NCBI RefSeq assembly: GCF_003260995.1
Contig: NZ_CP030040.1
Coordinates: 2,097,995 to 2,161,994 of the forward strand
Reading direction: 5' to 3'
DNA: 64,000 bases
DNA from: Acetobacterium sp. KB-1
Lineage (GTDB): Bacteria; Bacillota; Clostridia; Eubacteriales; Eubacteriaceae
Shown here: positions 1 to 8,178 of the stretch, one piece after another
How positions within the stretch are numbered: the stretch's first letter is position 1
Layout of the letters: every line of letters begins with the position of its first letter
Notes under the pieces: generated by a model
Told to the model about the DNA's origin: nothing
Seen by the model: the letters and a program-made list of their open reading frames with translations, nothing else
The model's database searches: none
Translations under genes and position numbers: made by a program

Positions 1-2044
1 TTTGAAGGATTGGATTGTCACCACCCACGCGGTTATACATCAGGTTTTCAATCGCTGCCTTTAAATCCGTATTATCATTCATGTAAAAACCGTAATACTG
101 GATAAACATGGCGTTATCCCCATTTGTAAGACTGCTGTCTTGCCATCCGTTAATATACGCTGCACCATTTTGCGCGATGGTTGCAAAATCAACGATGGGA
201 TTCTCCGTTGTAACTGGATAGCCCCCACCAACTAGGGCAAGAATGGCGGTCTCTTTTTGCAGTATCAAGCTATTGTTCAGATACGACTTATCTGAAATGA
301 TCTTAATCAGGTCATAGTCTTCAATATCCCGGGCATCATAACCGGCAGCGGTGATGGCCAGCACCAGCTTGGTCCAGGCGGTCACCTTCATATCGGTTGC
401 CTCTAGGCCGCCTTCCTTAAGGGTATGAAGGCTGGTTTTGACATTGGCAAACCACTTGTCATAGAACGCGGTATCCCCACCGGGGACATAATCGCCCCGG
501 GCTGCAGAGAACATGGCCCAAAAATCCTGCATGAATTCTTTGTCACCAACCGGACTGTCATTCACAGTAAGCGGCGTTAAATAGGCACTGCCATCGCCGA
601 TATATTTCTCAAAGATGATGGTGTTGGCTTCCTTGGCTTTGGCAATTTGCGCATCCTGTTCGGTTTTATTTGGACCGGCGGCACCGTTATCCACAATTCT
701 TGCTTGACCAGTAACAGCGCCATCAAAAACAAAGGTATAGCCATCAGTACTGGCTGCTTCTGTTTCACCAACGGTAATGGTAGGCTGAGTATTATATTCT
801 ACTGTAACATCCCGCCAACCCAAATTCTGCATGCTCTTAAATACGGCGCTTTTGATATCGTTGGTTGGATCAAAGTTTATGGTAATTTTATATTTTTCTA
901 CCAATGCTTTTTCCGCTTCGCTCAGTCCTGCAAACTCCATCCCGGTTACTTTGGCGGTCAAATCACTGCCGTCATTCCATATTTTTTCTTCAAAGGTTGG
1001 TTTAACGGACAACCTTTTAACAGCGGTTCGTATATCTAAATACGGGTATCCATCATTCGTTTCTGGTGAAATATTCCATATTTTATCAAAATCCCATCCA
1101 GAAAACGTGGATTGATCTTTTAGCTCTGCCGTTGTCTTACCAATAACCTTCTCTGGCGTATCTTTATATGCCACATCACTTCCAAATACAACTGCCGGTG
1201 TCAAGTTTTCGCTGTTATAGTACGATACCCCTTGTCCAGTTCCTGATGAATACACCGCTAAGCCAATTGCAACCCTCCCCTTTGTTGCCGTTGGTTTGGC
1301 AAAATCTGAATTTGTTACTTTACCCAGTGAATAGCATTTATTTAAATCCCCTTGACCACTTGCATAGAATTGGTAAAGCGAGACCCCTTGTGTTCTGCCT
1401 TGATATGCTTCGATTTCTTCAGGTGTTCCATCTAATGTATAATTGATGCTGCTAATGGAGTTTTCAATTATTTCTCCCCCAGCACCGTTTGAGCCAGTAA
1501 TACCAGCTACTGTTATTGTTTTTGTATTGGCGGCAGCTATTTTTATGTTACCTTCTACCTTAACATACTCAATTCTTCCATAATTGGCATCACATAACGG
1601 TGAACGCGCTGCCGTTGTTTCTGTTTTTGTTGTCCCATCATTAACAAGCACGTTGAGGTCTTTTATGATCCCATAGTTTCTTGGAATAATCGAACGTTGA
1701 GCAACAACTTCCAGATTATTTAATGTGATTTTATGCCCTAGCCCATCGAAAGTACCGTTGAAATTGCTATTATTGCTATTTATAATACTTAACTCATTAC
1801 CTTCTTCGATTTGAATATCTGCTGTTAAAACTACAGTTTCATTAAGGTAACCGGTTGAACCGGTAGCTGCCAGATCGGCCCGGAAGCTTTCCAATTGCGC
1901 CAATGTGCTAATCGTGTAAACCCCATCTGTTTTAGTCAGACTGGGGGTATAGTCTGCTGCAAAAGCAGTTAGTGGAAATATCAATCCAATAATCAGTAAT
2001 AAACCTAATAAAATTCCGTAATGTTTGAAGCTTTTCCCTTCCAT
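1..2044 (-). CDS. Secreted surface protein, GLUG/beta-helix N-terminus and helical repeat region (partial)
   Basis: The frame is open from an ATG at 2044 (GGAG ribosome site) through the left window edge, so at least 681 codons are present and the C-terminus is missing. The first ~29 residues are a clear signal peptide (basic start, long Leu/Ile core, cleavage near TAFA-AD). Next comes a parallel beta-helix-like part with GLUG-type phrases (FNGTFDGLGHKI, then a GWDFDKIWNI...YPYL closing motif). From about residue 480 there are helical repeats (AWTKLVLAITAAGYDA, ETAILALVGGGY) like the alpha/alpha toroid of prenyltransferase/squalene-oxidase-like surface proteins. Such domains often accompany DUF4430, which is encoded immediately upstream on the same strand. 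I infer an exported cell-surface protein, perhaps ligand-binding and tied to corrinoids. No catalytic motif is recognised. Confidence 0.75.
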   Translation of the reverse strand, partial: MEGKSFKHYGILLGLLLIIGLIFPLTAFAADYTPSLTKTDGVYTISTLAQLESFRADLAATGSTGYLNETVVLTADIQIEEGNELSIINSNNSNFNGTFDGLGHKITLNNLEVVAQRSIIPRNYGIIKDLNVLVNDGTTKTETTAARSPLCDANYGRIEYVKVEGNIKIAAANTKTITVAGITGSNGAGGEIIENSISSINYTLDGTPEEIEAYQGRTQGVSLYQFYASGQGDLNKCYSLGKVTNSDFAKPTATKGRVAIGLAVYSSGTGQGVSYYNSENLTPAVVFGSDVAYKDTPEKVIGKTTAELKDQSTFSGWDFDKIWNISPETNDGYPYLDIRTAVKRLSVKPTFEEKIWNDGSDLTAKVTGMEFAGLSEAEKALVEKYKITINFDPTNDIKSAVFKSMQNLGWRDVTVEYNTQPTITVGETEAASTDGYTFVFDGAVTGQARIVDNGAAGPNKTEQDAQIAKAKEANTIIFEKYIGDGSAYLTPLTVNDSPVGDKEFMQDFWAMFSAARGDYVPGGDTAFYDKWFANVKTSLHTLKEGGLEATDMKVTAWTKLVLAITAAGYDARDIEDYDLIKIISDKSYLNNSLILQKETAILALVGGGYPVTTENPIVDFATIAQNGAAYINGWQDSSLTNGDNAMFIQYYGFYMNDNTDLKAAIENLMYNRVGGDNPILQ

Positions 2045-2149
2045 TCGTGTTCTCCTCTTTATTTTATTAAATCCCCGGAATTAACCGGGGCTTTACATTA
2101 AGCATTTTTGCTAAAACAATTTATCCTAACACAGTTTTTTATAACTGGT

Positions 2150-2845
2150 TTAGAATGCGCTGACTGCTACCCAAGGGCCATTCGCATCCAAAGCAGTAGG
2201 TGCTAATACATAAGCCGTTCCACCCAAATCAGCACTGCCAAACATGGTAAAGTCAAGCTCAATATTATCGCCATTCGTTAAAGCGGTATCAATACCATAA
2301 TTGGCATAGTTATCATTATTCAGTTCAACCATCCAACCGGAATTATAATTATAATCTTTTTCGGTTAAATAATCGGTGGTTGCAACGGTGTTAGTCCAAA
2401 AATGATTGCCGATAAAAGCCGGTGCAGTAATGTTGTCAACATTGCCTTTGAAGGCATAGTCTACATTATCTGGCGAAATCGCATCATAGCTGGCAGTACC
2501 ATTGTCATCAAAGAATTTATTGGTGGAAGAATGTCCATCGATTTCCACGGCTTTAACATAATAGCCATATTGTGTTTGTACAATATCCACATCAACGCCG
2601 GTGGCAACTTCTGCCGCTTCAATGGCATCTTTTAAGGTTGGATTGTCTTTGTTAACAGTAACCGCTTGGGCATTAACCAATGTCCCCCCGTCCATTACTG
2701 CAGTCTTAATTGTAACGGTGGCATTTACTGGCGTAGCGGCTTTAACTACCCCCATTCCTGGTAATGCTAGCATTGCTGCTGTCAATAACGCGGCTGAACC
2801 CACCATCACTGCCTTGTTTCTCATCCAACTAATACTTTTACTCAT
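2150..2845 (-). CDS. Secreted DUF4430 (transcobalamin-like) protein
   Basis: This 231-residue protein starts at the ATG preceded by GGAGGA seven bases upstream; the in-frame ATG 19 codons earlier lacks a site. Residues 1-36 form a signal peptide ending near VVKAAT. The rest has a beta-rich DUF4430-type fold: repeated Y/N/D-rich strands and the typical SGWMVELNN phrase near residue 173. DUF4430 resembles the beta domain of transcobalamin and intrinsic factor, and in Firmicutes it is often found in exported proteins under cobalamin control. The gene lies ~105 bp upstream of the large secreted protein in the same direction and downstream of a cobalamin-riboswitch gene. I infer a surface or secreted corrinoid-binding role; direct binding is not shown by the sequence. 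Confidence 0.75.
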   Translation of the reverse strand: MSKSISWMRNKAVMVGSAALLTAAMLALPGMGVVKAATPVNATVTIKTAVMDGGTLVNAQAVTVNKDNPTLKDAIEAAEVATGVDVDIVQTQYGYYVKAVEIDGHSSTNKFFDDNGTASYDAISPDNVDYAFKGNVDNITAPAFIGNHFWTNTVATTDYLTEKDYNYNSGWMVELNNDNYANYGIDTALTNGDNIELDFTMFGSADLGGTAYVLAPTALDANGPWVAVSAF

Positions 2846-2951
2846 TTTAATCCTCCATAAATTTTGCTTAAACAGCAATTTGAATCTTGACATCACTATC
2901 AATAGAGGGTAAACTAAATTATAATTATCTAATGTGACTTGTTGTCACCCA

Positions 2952-2985
2952 CCTCGGGAATCTCCCAATTCCTGAGGTTTTTTAT
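2952..2985 (+). terminator. Perfect hairpin followed by T-run (plus-strand terminator shape)
   Basis: CCTCGGGAAT and ATTCCTGAGG pair around a six-base loop, and TTTTTTATTT follows on the plus strand. No plus-strand gene leads into it, so it may instead be a folded element of the minus-strand leader of the DUF4430 gene. A second small hairpin (GTGAC/GTCAC) lies next to it at 2935-2949. Confidence 0.4.
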
Positions 2986-3035
2986 TTGCCCTCGTTACCA
3001 AAAACCAATTTTTGAACCGATTCTGCTGCAGTCAA
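2982..3035 (-). CDS. Possible 17-residue leader peptide (coupled pair, second)
   Basis: A TTG codon overlaps the stop of the preceding mini-ORF (TTGA) and follows a GGAGGAA ribosome site by about eight bases. It would encode a 17-residue peptide (TAAESVQKLVFGNEGK after the initiator) and stop just before the hairpin at 2952-2977. No homology is claimed. The overlapping stop/start and good site spacing are the only support. Confidence 0.25.
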   Translation of the reverse strand: MTAAESVQKLVFGNEGK

Positions 3036-3091
3036 TTGGCCGGTTCCTCCAATCGGATAAGACTGCAGTTCTGCTCATCCTGCTTTTTCAC
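3032..3091 (-). CDS. Possible 19-residue leader peptide (coupled pair, first)
   Basis: A GTG codon preceded by AAAGGGGG opens a 19-codon frame (start VKKQDEQNCS) that ends in a TGA overlapping the next mini-ORF start. Its coding part spans a long inverted repeat (CTGCAGTC/GACTGCAG with inner GATTGG/CCAATT) that encloses the second ribosome site. That arrangement would let folding control the second start. It may be a leader for the DUF4430 gene ~190 bp downstream. This is speculative. Confidence 0.25.
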   Translation of the reverse strand: MKKQDEQNCSLIRLEEPAN

Positions 3092-3310
3092 ACGCGCCCC
3101 CTTTCTGTTTGTTAACCAAACCATGAAGCCCAATGCTTCACATCTATTCTCAAGGTGTGTAGCCACCTGGAGCATCTTTTTTAAGAGCGTTTGACTTTTT
3201 TAGTTTTCAATGATTTTTCTGTCTATTTAATTGAATACGCTGTCACATTTGATGCGATCAGTTATTTTTGATTTTATGCCAACACAGTCAACCCTTGTTT
3301 TTTAGTTAAT
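3092..3310. other. Leader/intergenic region between CpXC and DUF4430 genes
   Basis: No credible long gene is present. On the minus strand I see short hairpins (AGGTG/CACCT near 3150-3170 and GAAGC/GCTTC near 3124-3138). A TTGACT hexamer near 3285 could be a -35 box. The region does not match the cobalamin riboswitch core found further upstream. Confidence 0.4.
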
Positions 3311-4003
3311 TCAGGCAATCAGCACCTTGTCAATCCCGGCGGCCCAGCCTTCATCGACTAGATACAGCCCCTCGGCTTCTTCAAATTGTTGCCGGATGGG
3401 ACTTTTTTTAAGCAGGTATTCATAATCCCGGGTCGGCGTGGTCACAAAGATCGGTTTTGGTGAGGTACTCAGCAAGCCAAAGTTAATTTCCCCTTCTTTC
3501 CCTCTAATGGAATCAAACAGGGCTTTGTTTATCCGGATCGGTGGTTTAGCTGTTTTCATCTTTAAGGTGACATCATCCTTAATTTTATAACCCAGATAGG
3601 TAATAATCTTGTCATTAAGACCGGCACTGAAAATATGGATTTTTTCAATCAGATCCATCATATCGTGGACCACCCGAATGCGGTAGGTGGGGAAGAGCTC
3701 CCGAGTCTCGGCAATCTGATCTTCAGTTATTCGACTTTTGCTGATCCGTTCGTCTTCATCTCTGGCGTCCTCGTCCAACTCCAGAAAAATAATGTACTCC
3801 TTTTCCATTTCCTTATAGGCCATGGAATAAGGGCTTCTAAAGTGATGCGTACAGGATGGGCAGGTAAAATCAAAAATCCTCCCCCAAATGACCTCGTCTC
3901 TTAATGCAGTGTCTAGAGTAGCATTAATTACCTCATAGGCTTCAGTATTAAAAAATGCGCCACAGGACGGACAGGTTTTTACAATTGTTTTTCTGGTCGC
4001 CAT
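3311..4003 (-). CDS. CpXC domain protein under cobalamin riboswitch control
   Basis: This 230-residue protein starts at the ATG seven bases after GGAGG (the frame extends four codons further without a site). The N-terminal ~70 residues hold two CPSC knuckles, at about residues 12-15 and 48-51, with the spacing and hydrophobic pattern of the CpXC family (NATLD...RDEVIWGRIFDFTCPSC). These are probably a structural zinc site. The rest is mixed alpha/beta without a recognised motif. CpXC proteins have no assigned function. Here the gene is first behind a cobalamin riboswitch and its attenuator, and secreted DUF4430 and toroid proteins follow on the same strand, which ties it to corrinoid supply. 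It has no membrane segment or signal, so it should be cytoplasmic. Confidence 0.8.
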   Translation of the reverse strand: MATRKTIVKTCPSCGAFFNTEAYEVINATLDTALRDEVIWGRIFDFTCPSCTHHFRSPYSMAYKEMEKEYIIFLELDEDARDEDERISKSRITEDQIAETRELFPTYRIRVVHDMMDLIEKIHIFSAGLNDKIITYLGYKIKDDVTLKMKTAKPPIRINKALFDSIRGKEGEINFGLLSTSPKPIFVTTPTRDYEYLLKKSPIRQQFEEAEGLYLVDEGWAAGIDKVLIA

Positions 4004-4030
4004 TGAAACCTCCAATTTTCTGTTTTTTAT

Positions 4031-4099
4031 ACAAAAAAAGAACTCCCATCAAAGCCAAAAAAGGCCTTAGACAGAAGTTCCAGTGTTGCTGTAGAACTT
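4031..4099 (-). terminator. Riboswitch expression platform: terminator with competing antiterminator
   Basis: On the minus strand GAACTTC...TCTAAGGCC pairs with GGCTTTGA...AGTTC and is followed by seven Ts, a standard intrinsic terminator. The same GAACTT (4075-4080) can instead pair with AAGTTC just upstream (4094-4099). This gives mutually exclusive hairpins between the cobalamin aptamer and the CpXC start, so control is by transcription attenuation. Confidence 0.8.
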
Positions 4100-4104
4100 T
4101 TATG

Positions 4105-4300
4105 ATCTGATCCACTCTGCGTTGAATCGTATCTGTCGATAAAGCTTGAGTTCCCGACTGATGCCTTGCGGCAATCACGGTAGCGCATCTGCTTGGGAAT
4201 TTCACCCGATTCCTCGCGGTAAAAATATCACTGTTTTTACCATAGCCGATATGATTCGGCGGCTTTATCATCTCATAATATTTAGTTTATTGTTGCTCGT
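4105..4300 (-). promoter_or_regulatory. Cobalamin riboswitch aptamer
   Basis: On the minus strand, positions 4206-4175 read GGTGAAATTCCCAAGC followed by AGATGCGCTACCGTGA. This matches the conserved B12-box core (GGTGNAAATTCC, then GC-rich, then CNCTACTGTGA). A downstream CAGTCGGGAACTC segment corresponds to the CAGG(A)-type junction, and an upstream GCCGCCGAATCATATCGGC stem closes P1/P3-like helices. The aptamer ends ~20 bases before the attenuator of the CpXC gene. High cobalamin would be expected to end transcription early. The exact outer limits are approximate. Confidence 0.85.
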
Positions 4301-4455
4301 ATCTTAATCTCATTTAAGTTACAAGGCAATTTTAACATTCGGTTTTAAAAATTGCAACCGTTTTTTAATTCTTTTTTGTAATCTCGGTTGAATCAAACTG
4401 GCAATTGATCTGTTCGCGGGCAATCACGGATCGACATGACGTTACAATTTTTACT
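4301..4455. other. Intergenic region with no recognised feature
   Basis: This is AT-rich sequence between the leucine-rich-repeat gene (its 3' end) and the riboswitch. It should contain the promoter for the riboswitch transcript, but no convincing -35/-10 pair was picked out by eye. Confidence 0.4.
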
Positions 4456-5337
4456 TCAACTTACATCGCTTTGGTTTTCCACCGTAAACCCATTTTCCCG
4501 GCAATAGCGATCTACCCGGGAGCCTTTTTTACACACCACCGTTGTATCCAGACGATTAAAGATCCCACTACCCAGTATCTCCGGATCACCCTCAAAAACC
4601 GCCCAGTGCAAATTGTCACAGCCATGAAAAGCCCATTTATCAATCTGTTTGACGCTTTTGGGGATTGTGATTTCCCGCAATCCCAGACAGCGCAAAAAGG
4701 CCCCTTCTTCCAGCACTTCCAGTTGTTCATTTAGCTTAAGCGACGTTAAACCACTACGATAAAAGGCTTCCCGACCAATTCGCAGTAGCCCCTCCGGAAA
4801 GCAAGCACTTTTAAGACTATCGCAATAGCAGAAGCTGCGAAAGCCGATTTCACGGCACTGTTCAGGAATTCTTATTTCCTCCAGGCTCTCGCATTCCAGA
4901 AAGGCACTGTCGCCAATCGCTTCGATCTGATCATGAAGGCTGATGGCTTTCATCCCACGACATTGCTTAAAGGTTTTAGGTTCAATGCGTTTAACCGTTG
5001 GCGGAATGATAATAGTTTTTAGGCGACAACAATTATAAAAAGCACCTTTGCCAATCCGCCTAAGCTTAGCAGGTAAATTGATGGTATTTAACATCGTACA
5101 CCCCCGAAACGCCTCATCACCAATATAGGCAATGTTTTCGGATAGAACAATGCGCTTAACCTTGGTAATGTTTTTAAATGCCCCATAAGCGATTCTGGTA
5201 TAGGCATCGCCCACCCGTATTTCTTTGCCCTTTAATTTTTTTACATCCTGTTCACTAAAGGTCTGACGTTTTACCTCATCGTGATCAGCCCGCCATACTT
5301 GGGTTTGCTGCGGATATGCTGCCTGTGTTCGTTCCAA
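4456..5337 (-). CDS. BspA-type leucine-rich-repeat protein
   Basis: This 293-residue protein has a TTG start eight bases after AAAGGAG. From residue ~45 it consists of about nine ~23-residue repeats of the BspA/TpLRR kind, seen as recurring AF..C..L..I..P..V..IG phrases (for example GAFYNCCRLKTIIIPPTVKRI and SAFLECESLEEIRIP). There is no signal peptide, anchor or membrane helix. Unlike many BspA relatives it therefore looks cytoplasmic or of unknown location, and a protein-binding role is likely. It sits alone between metK and the riboswitch block. Confidence 0.8.
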   Translation of the reverse strand: MERTQAAYPQQTQVWRADHDEVKRQTFSEQDVKKLKGKEIRVGDAYTRIAYGAFKNITKVKRIVLSENIAYIGDEAFRGCTMLNTINLPAKLRRIGKGAFYNCCRLKTIIIPPTVKRIEPKTFKQCRGMKAISLHDQIEAIGDSAFLECESLEEIRIPEQCREIGFRSFCYCDSLKSACFPEGLLRIGREAFYRSGLTSLKLNEQLEVLEEGAFLRCLGLREITIPKSVKQIDKWAFHGCDNLHWAVFEGDPEILGSGIFNRLDTTVVCKKGSRVDRYCRENGFTVENQSDVS

Positions 5338-5526
5338 CTAATCACTCCTTTCGGTCTCATCTCTTGGCTGATTATAATATTTCTATTGTACCTGATCTGC
5401 TTTTAAGATGCCATAAATTTTTGGGCAACGGTGAAAATTGATTACCTGCGGTTAATCCATAGACTAAAAAAGCAACAGCCCAGTAAACCCACCCTGCACC
5501 GTTACTCTTTAAAATTAAAAGCTACT

Positions 5527-6759
5527 TTACTCATTCCCCAACAAACATTCTACCCGATCCAGTTCTTCCCAGGCAAAGCCCTCATCTTCTCTACCGAAGT
5601 GACCATAGGCGGCAGTTTTTAAAAACTGCGGGCGCTTTAGCTTCAGGGTTTTGATCATGTTATTAACCGAAAAGGAAAAACGGTCTCTGACCCGACTTTC
5701 AATAATGGCCCGGTCGATGTGTTCAGTACCGAAGGTGTTAATGCCAATGGCTTCCGGCTCGGGCAGGCCGATGGCATAGGCCAGGGACACCTCACAGCGG
5801 TCAGCCAGACCGGCAGCGACAATATTTTTGGCCATGTACCGGGCCATATAGGCACCAGTGCGGTCCACCTTGGTGGGATCTTTCCCTGAGAAAGCCCCGC
5901 CGCCGTGCTTGCCCACCCCGCCGTAGGTATCGACCATTATTTTTCGGCCGGTCAGGCCGGTGTCCCCCAGTGGACCGCCAATAACAAAACGGCCGGTGGG
6001 ATTGATGTGAATTCTGGTGGTCGGGGTCAGCCACTTTTCGTCAATGACCGGACGGATCACCCGGTTTAAGATAACTGCTTCAATCTCGCTTTCGCTAGTC
6101 CCGTCCTGATGCTGAGCTGAGATGACAACGCTAGTGATGGTAAGGGGCCGCCCTTTTTCGTCGTATTTCATCGTAACCTGAGTTTTTCCATCGGGATAAA
6201 GCCAGACAACCTGGCCGGTTTTTCTGATTTCGCCAAGCCGCCGGGCCAGCTTACTAGCCAGATCCATAGTCAACGGTAAATAGTTGGCCGTTTCATTGCT
6301 GGCATAGCCATACATAATGCCCTGATCGCCAGCTCCTAAACCTTTTATCTGGCCATCTACTACCACTTCTTGTTTAACCCAGCGGCAGCCTCGGCTGGCG
6401 GGTACCCATCGGGCCGGTTCGTGCGTGGTAAACTGTTCCACCCCTCTGGCAATGTCGGACGATTGGTGATTAAGATTAGTCAGCACCAGACAGGTTTTAA
6501 AATCCAGCCCTTTTATTTCATTATCATAGCCGATGCCCTGAACGATCTCTCTGGCGATTTCGACCACATCCAGTTCCACCCGGGCCGATATTTCTCCGGC
6601 AATCATAATAGTATTTTTAGATACCATGGTTTCCACTGCCACCCGGGCGTCCGGGTCCTGTTCCAGATACCGATCCAGGATGCCGTCTGAGATTTGATCA
6701 CAGAGTTTATCCGGATGGCCCTCAGTCACTGATTCGGATGTGACCAGGTATTCATTCAA
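5527..6759 (-). CDS. metK: S-adenosylmethionine synthetase
   Basis: This 410-residue cytoplasmic enzyme makes S-adenosylmethionine from methionine and ATP. The signature GHPDK is at residues 14-18, the GAGDQGIMYGYA hexapeptide region is near 140, and the glycine-rich P-loop-like GGGAFSGKDPTKVDRT is near 290. These are all ligand or catalytic segments of the family, and the length is normal. A TTG start follows AAGGAGG at good spacing; the nearby ATG is out of frame. The segment before GAGDQG (PARWVPASRGCRWVK) is a little longer than in typical relatives. No SAM riboswitch is visible upstream. It lies ~8 kb from mtnP-mtnA, which recycle the methylthioadenosine by-product of SAM use. Confidence 0.97.
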   Translation of the reverse strand: MNEYLVTSESVTEGHPDKLCDQISDGILDRYLEQDPDARVAVETMVSKNTIMIAGEISARVELDVVEIAREIVQGIGYDNEIKGLDFKTCLVLTNLNHQSSDIARGVEQFTTHEPARWVPASRGCRWVKQEVVVDGQIKGLGAGDQGIMYGYASNETANYLPLTMDLASKLARRLGEIRKTGQVVWLYPDGKTQVTMKYDEKGRPLTITSVVISAQHQDGTSESEIEAVILNRVIRPVIDEKWLTPTTRIHINPTGRFVIGGPLGDTGLTGRKIMVDTYGGVGKHGGGAFSGKDPTKVDRTGAYMARYMAKNIVAAGLADRCEVSLAYAIGLPEPEAIGINTFGTEHIDRAIIESRVRDRFSFSVNNMIKTLKLKRPQFLKTAAYGHFGREDEGFAWEELDRVECLLGNE

Positions 6760-6777
6760 TTAGTTCGCCTCCTTATG

Positions 6778-7736
6778 CTATAAGCTTTTTTTATATTCTA
6801 AAACCGTAACATGTTCGTATTTTTTAAAGACCTTACTGAAATAGCTGGACTCGTTGTATCCCAGACGGTAGGCCACATCGGTCAGACTCACTCTATTGTC
6901 CAGAAAATACCACTTGGCCAGCATCATTTTACGCATATGAATGTACTCCATCACGCTGACGCCAAACTCCACTTTAAAGATCCGGCTAAGATACCCCTGG
7001 CTCACATTGCAGTCCTGAGTGATTTCTTTAAGCCCAATGTTTTCGGTAAGGTGAACTTCCAGATAGTCAAAGACTCCCATCAGAATGGGGTGTTTGGTGG
7101 TGGCTGAGTCCCGGTAAATCTGATCCATGGTTTGAAGCAGAACGTGTTCAAATTCTTTTTTATGGCTAAAATTTTTTTAGCTTGTCGTAAAATCCTTTCT
7201 TCAGACAGGCCATTGGCTTTTACCAGCTCGCCGATGATTTCCCGGTAAAGCATCTGGCTACTACTTGACAGATTTTTCACAAAAACGGGCACCCCATAAT
7301 ACATTTCCCGGTAGCTTTTATAATTTTGTAGTGCGTTGATGCAGCATTCAGGTTGCTGAGTGGCTCCGGTCTTTATTAACTGCTGCATCAGCAGTTCTTT
7401 AACTTTCGACTGAGAAATCGGCTTTAACAGATAGTCCTCAGCTTTCATTTTCATGGCTTCCTGTAAATAATCCCATTTGTTATAGGCCGTGAGCATATAG
7501 AGGCTGATGTCTTTGTCGATTGATTTAATCCGGCGTCCGGCCTCAATGCCATTCATTTCCGGCATCATGATATCCATAAAAACAATGTCAATGGCTTCTG
7601 TTTCGCAAATTTGCACCGCTTGTCTGCCGGTATCTGCCGTGTAAACCGCATCAAACCCGTCGATTTTTTTGATCATTCGGGTCAAGGCTTCCCGCATTAA
7701 ATGCTCGTCGTCAACCACAAGTACCTTTGGCATCAC
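6778..7736 (-). pseudogene. Response regulator with AraC-type HTH, frameshifted (YesN-like)
   Basis: Two frames together make one protein. Residues 1-120 are a receiver domain (VLVVDDEHLMREAL, phosphoacceptor Asp in IVFMDIMMPEMNG, Lys in YLLKPIS). The second frame, ending at 6778, is a two-helix-turn-helix AraC module (QGYLSRIFKVEFGVSVMEYI...LGYNESSYFSKVFKKY). The break falls in a homopolymer (seven Ts at 7172-7178 on the plus strand). One extra base would restore a continuous reading (AKKNFSHKKEFEH). It could be a true lesion, strain variation or a sequencing error. The kinase gene just upstream is reduced to a stump, which favours real decay. The start is GTG at 7736, overlapping the kinase stop. 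Confidence 0.8.
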
Positions 7737-7991
7737 TATCCCACCTTCGCCCTAAGGTCTTTGGGATACGTCAGCCGACAGCAGGTCCCTTTTCCTTTTT
7801 TATTTTCAATGACCACCGCATACTCGCTGCCATAGGTATCCACCAGACGCTTTAAGATATCACGGATGGTCTGAATGAGATTGTTTTCAGAAAAGAGTTC
7901 TTCCGGATGCGACTCGGTCAGGATCCTTATCCCACTTTTTCCTTTACCGTTGTCTTCAATGGTAATAAAAAGATCCTCCTGATTTTTGCTT
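7736..7991 (-). pseudogene. C-terminal remnant of a sensor histidine kinase
   Basis: About 84 codons in frame encode the end of a HATPase domain: FITIEDNGKGKSG (N/G1 box), a helix, and GKGTCCRLTYPK (last strand with the G2-like turn). The frame is closed by a stop immediately upstream near 7993, and no H-box or sensor part exists. The TAG stop overlaps the regulator start, the normal kinase-regulator arrangement. The rest of the kinase was deleted, and an unrelated terminator and gene now lie beside it. Confidence 0.7.
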
Positions 7992-8089
7992 TATTGTGTT
8001 TTTTGATACTTGTGTGTACAAGCGGGAGCATATTTGAAATAGTACGGCGCCTTCCGGCCACGGCACAGACGCTACTATCAAATGACCAC

Positions 8090-8136
8090 AAAAAAACCGC
8101 TGCCGCGAATCGCTCTGATTCACGGCAGCGGTTTTA
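8090..8136 (-). terminator. Intrinsic terminator for the TIM-barrel gene
   Basis: AAAACCGCTGCCGTGAATC pairs with GATTCGCGGCAGCGGTTTT (one G-T or mismatch), followed by more Ts on the minus strand. It lies ~45 bases after the stop at 8179. Confidence 0.85.
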
Positions 8137-8178
8137 CTACTGGCTTTATGACACAATTTTTAATTTTATCTTTCAATT

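Noticed and set aside
647-1115. Plus-strand frames of 94-130 codons
   Set aside because: They lie opposite the continuous signal-peptide-bearing minus-strand frame, which has domain motifs; the plus frames have none.
3012-3194. Plus-strand 60-codon frame
   Set aside because: Composition is unlike neighbours and it is antisense to the hairpin-rich leader.
2903-3310. Second cobalamin riboswitch ahead of the DUF4430 gene
   Set aside because: The B12-box core is absent; only unrelated hairpins are present.
3948-4271. 107-codon minus-strand frame overlapping the CpXC start
   Set aside because: It runs through the cobalamin aptamer and its terminator and has no ribosome site or homology.
5338-5526. 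SAM riboswitch or other RNA near metK
   Set aside because: This is the 3' side of metK, and no S-box core was found on either side of the gene.
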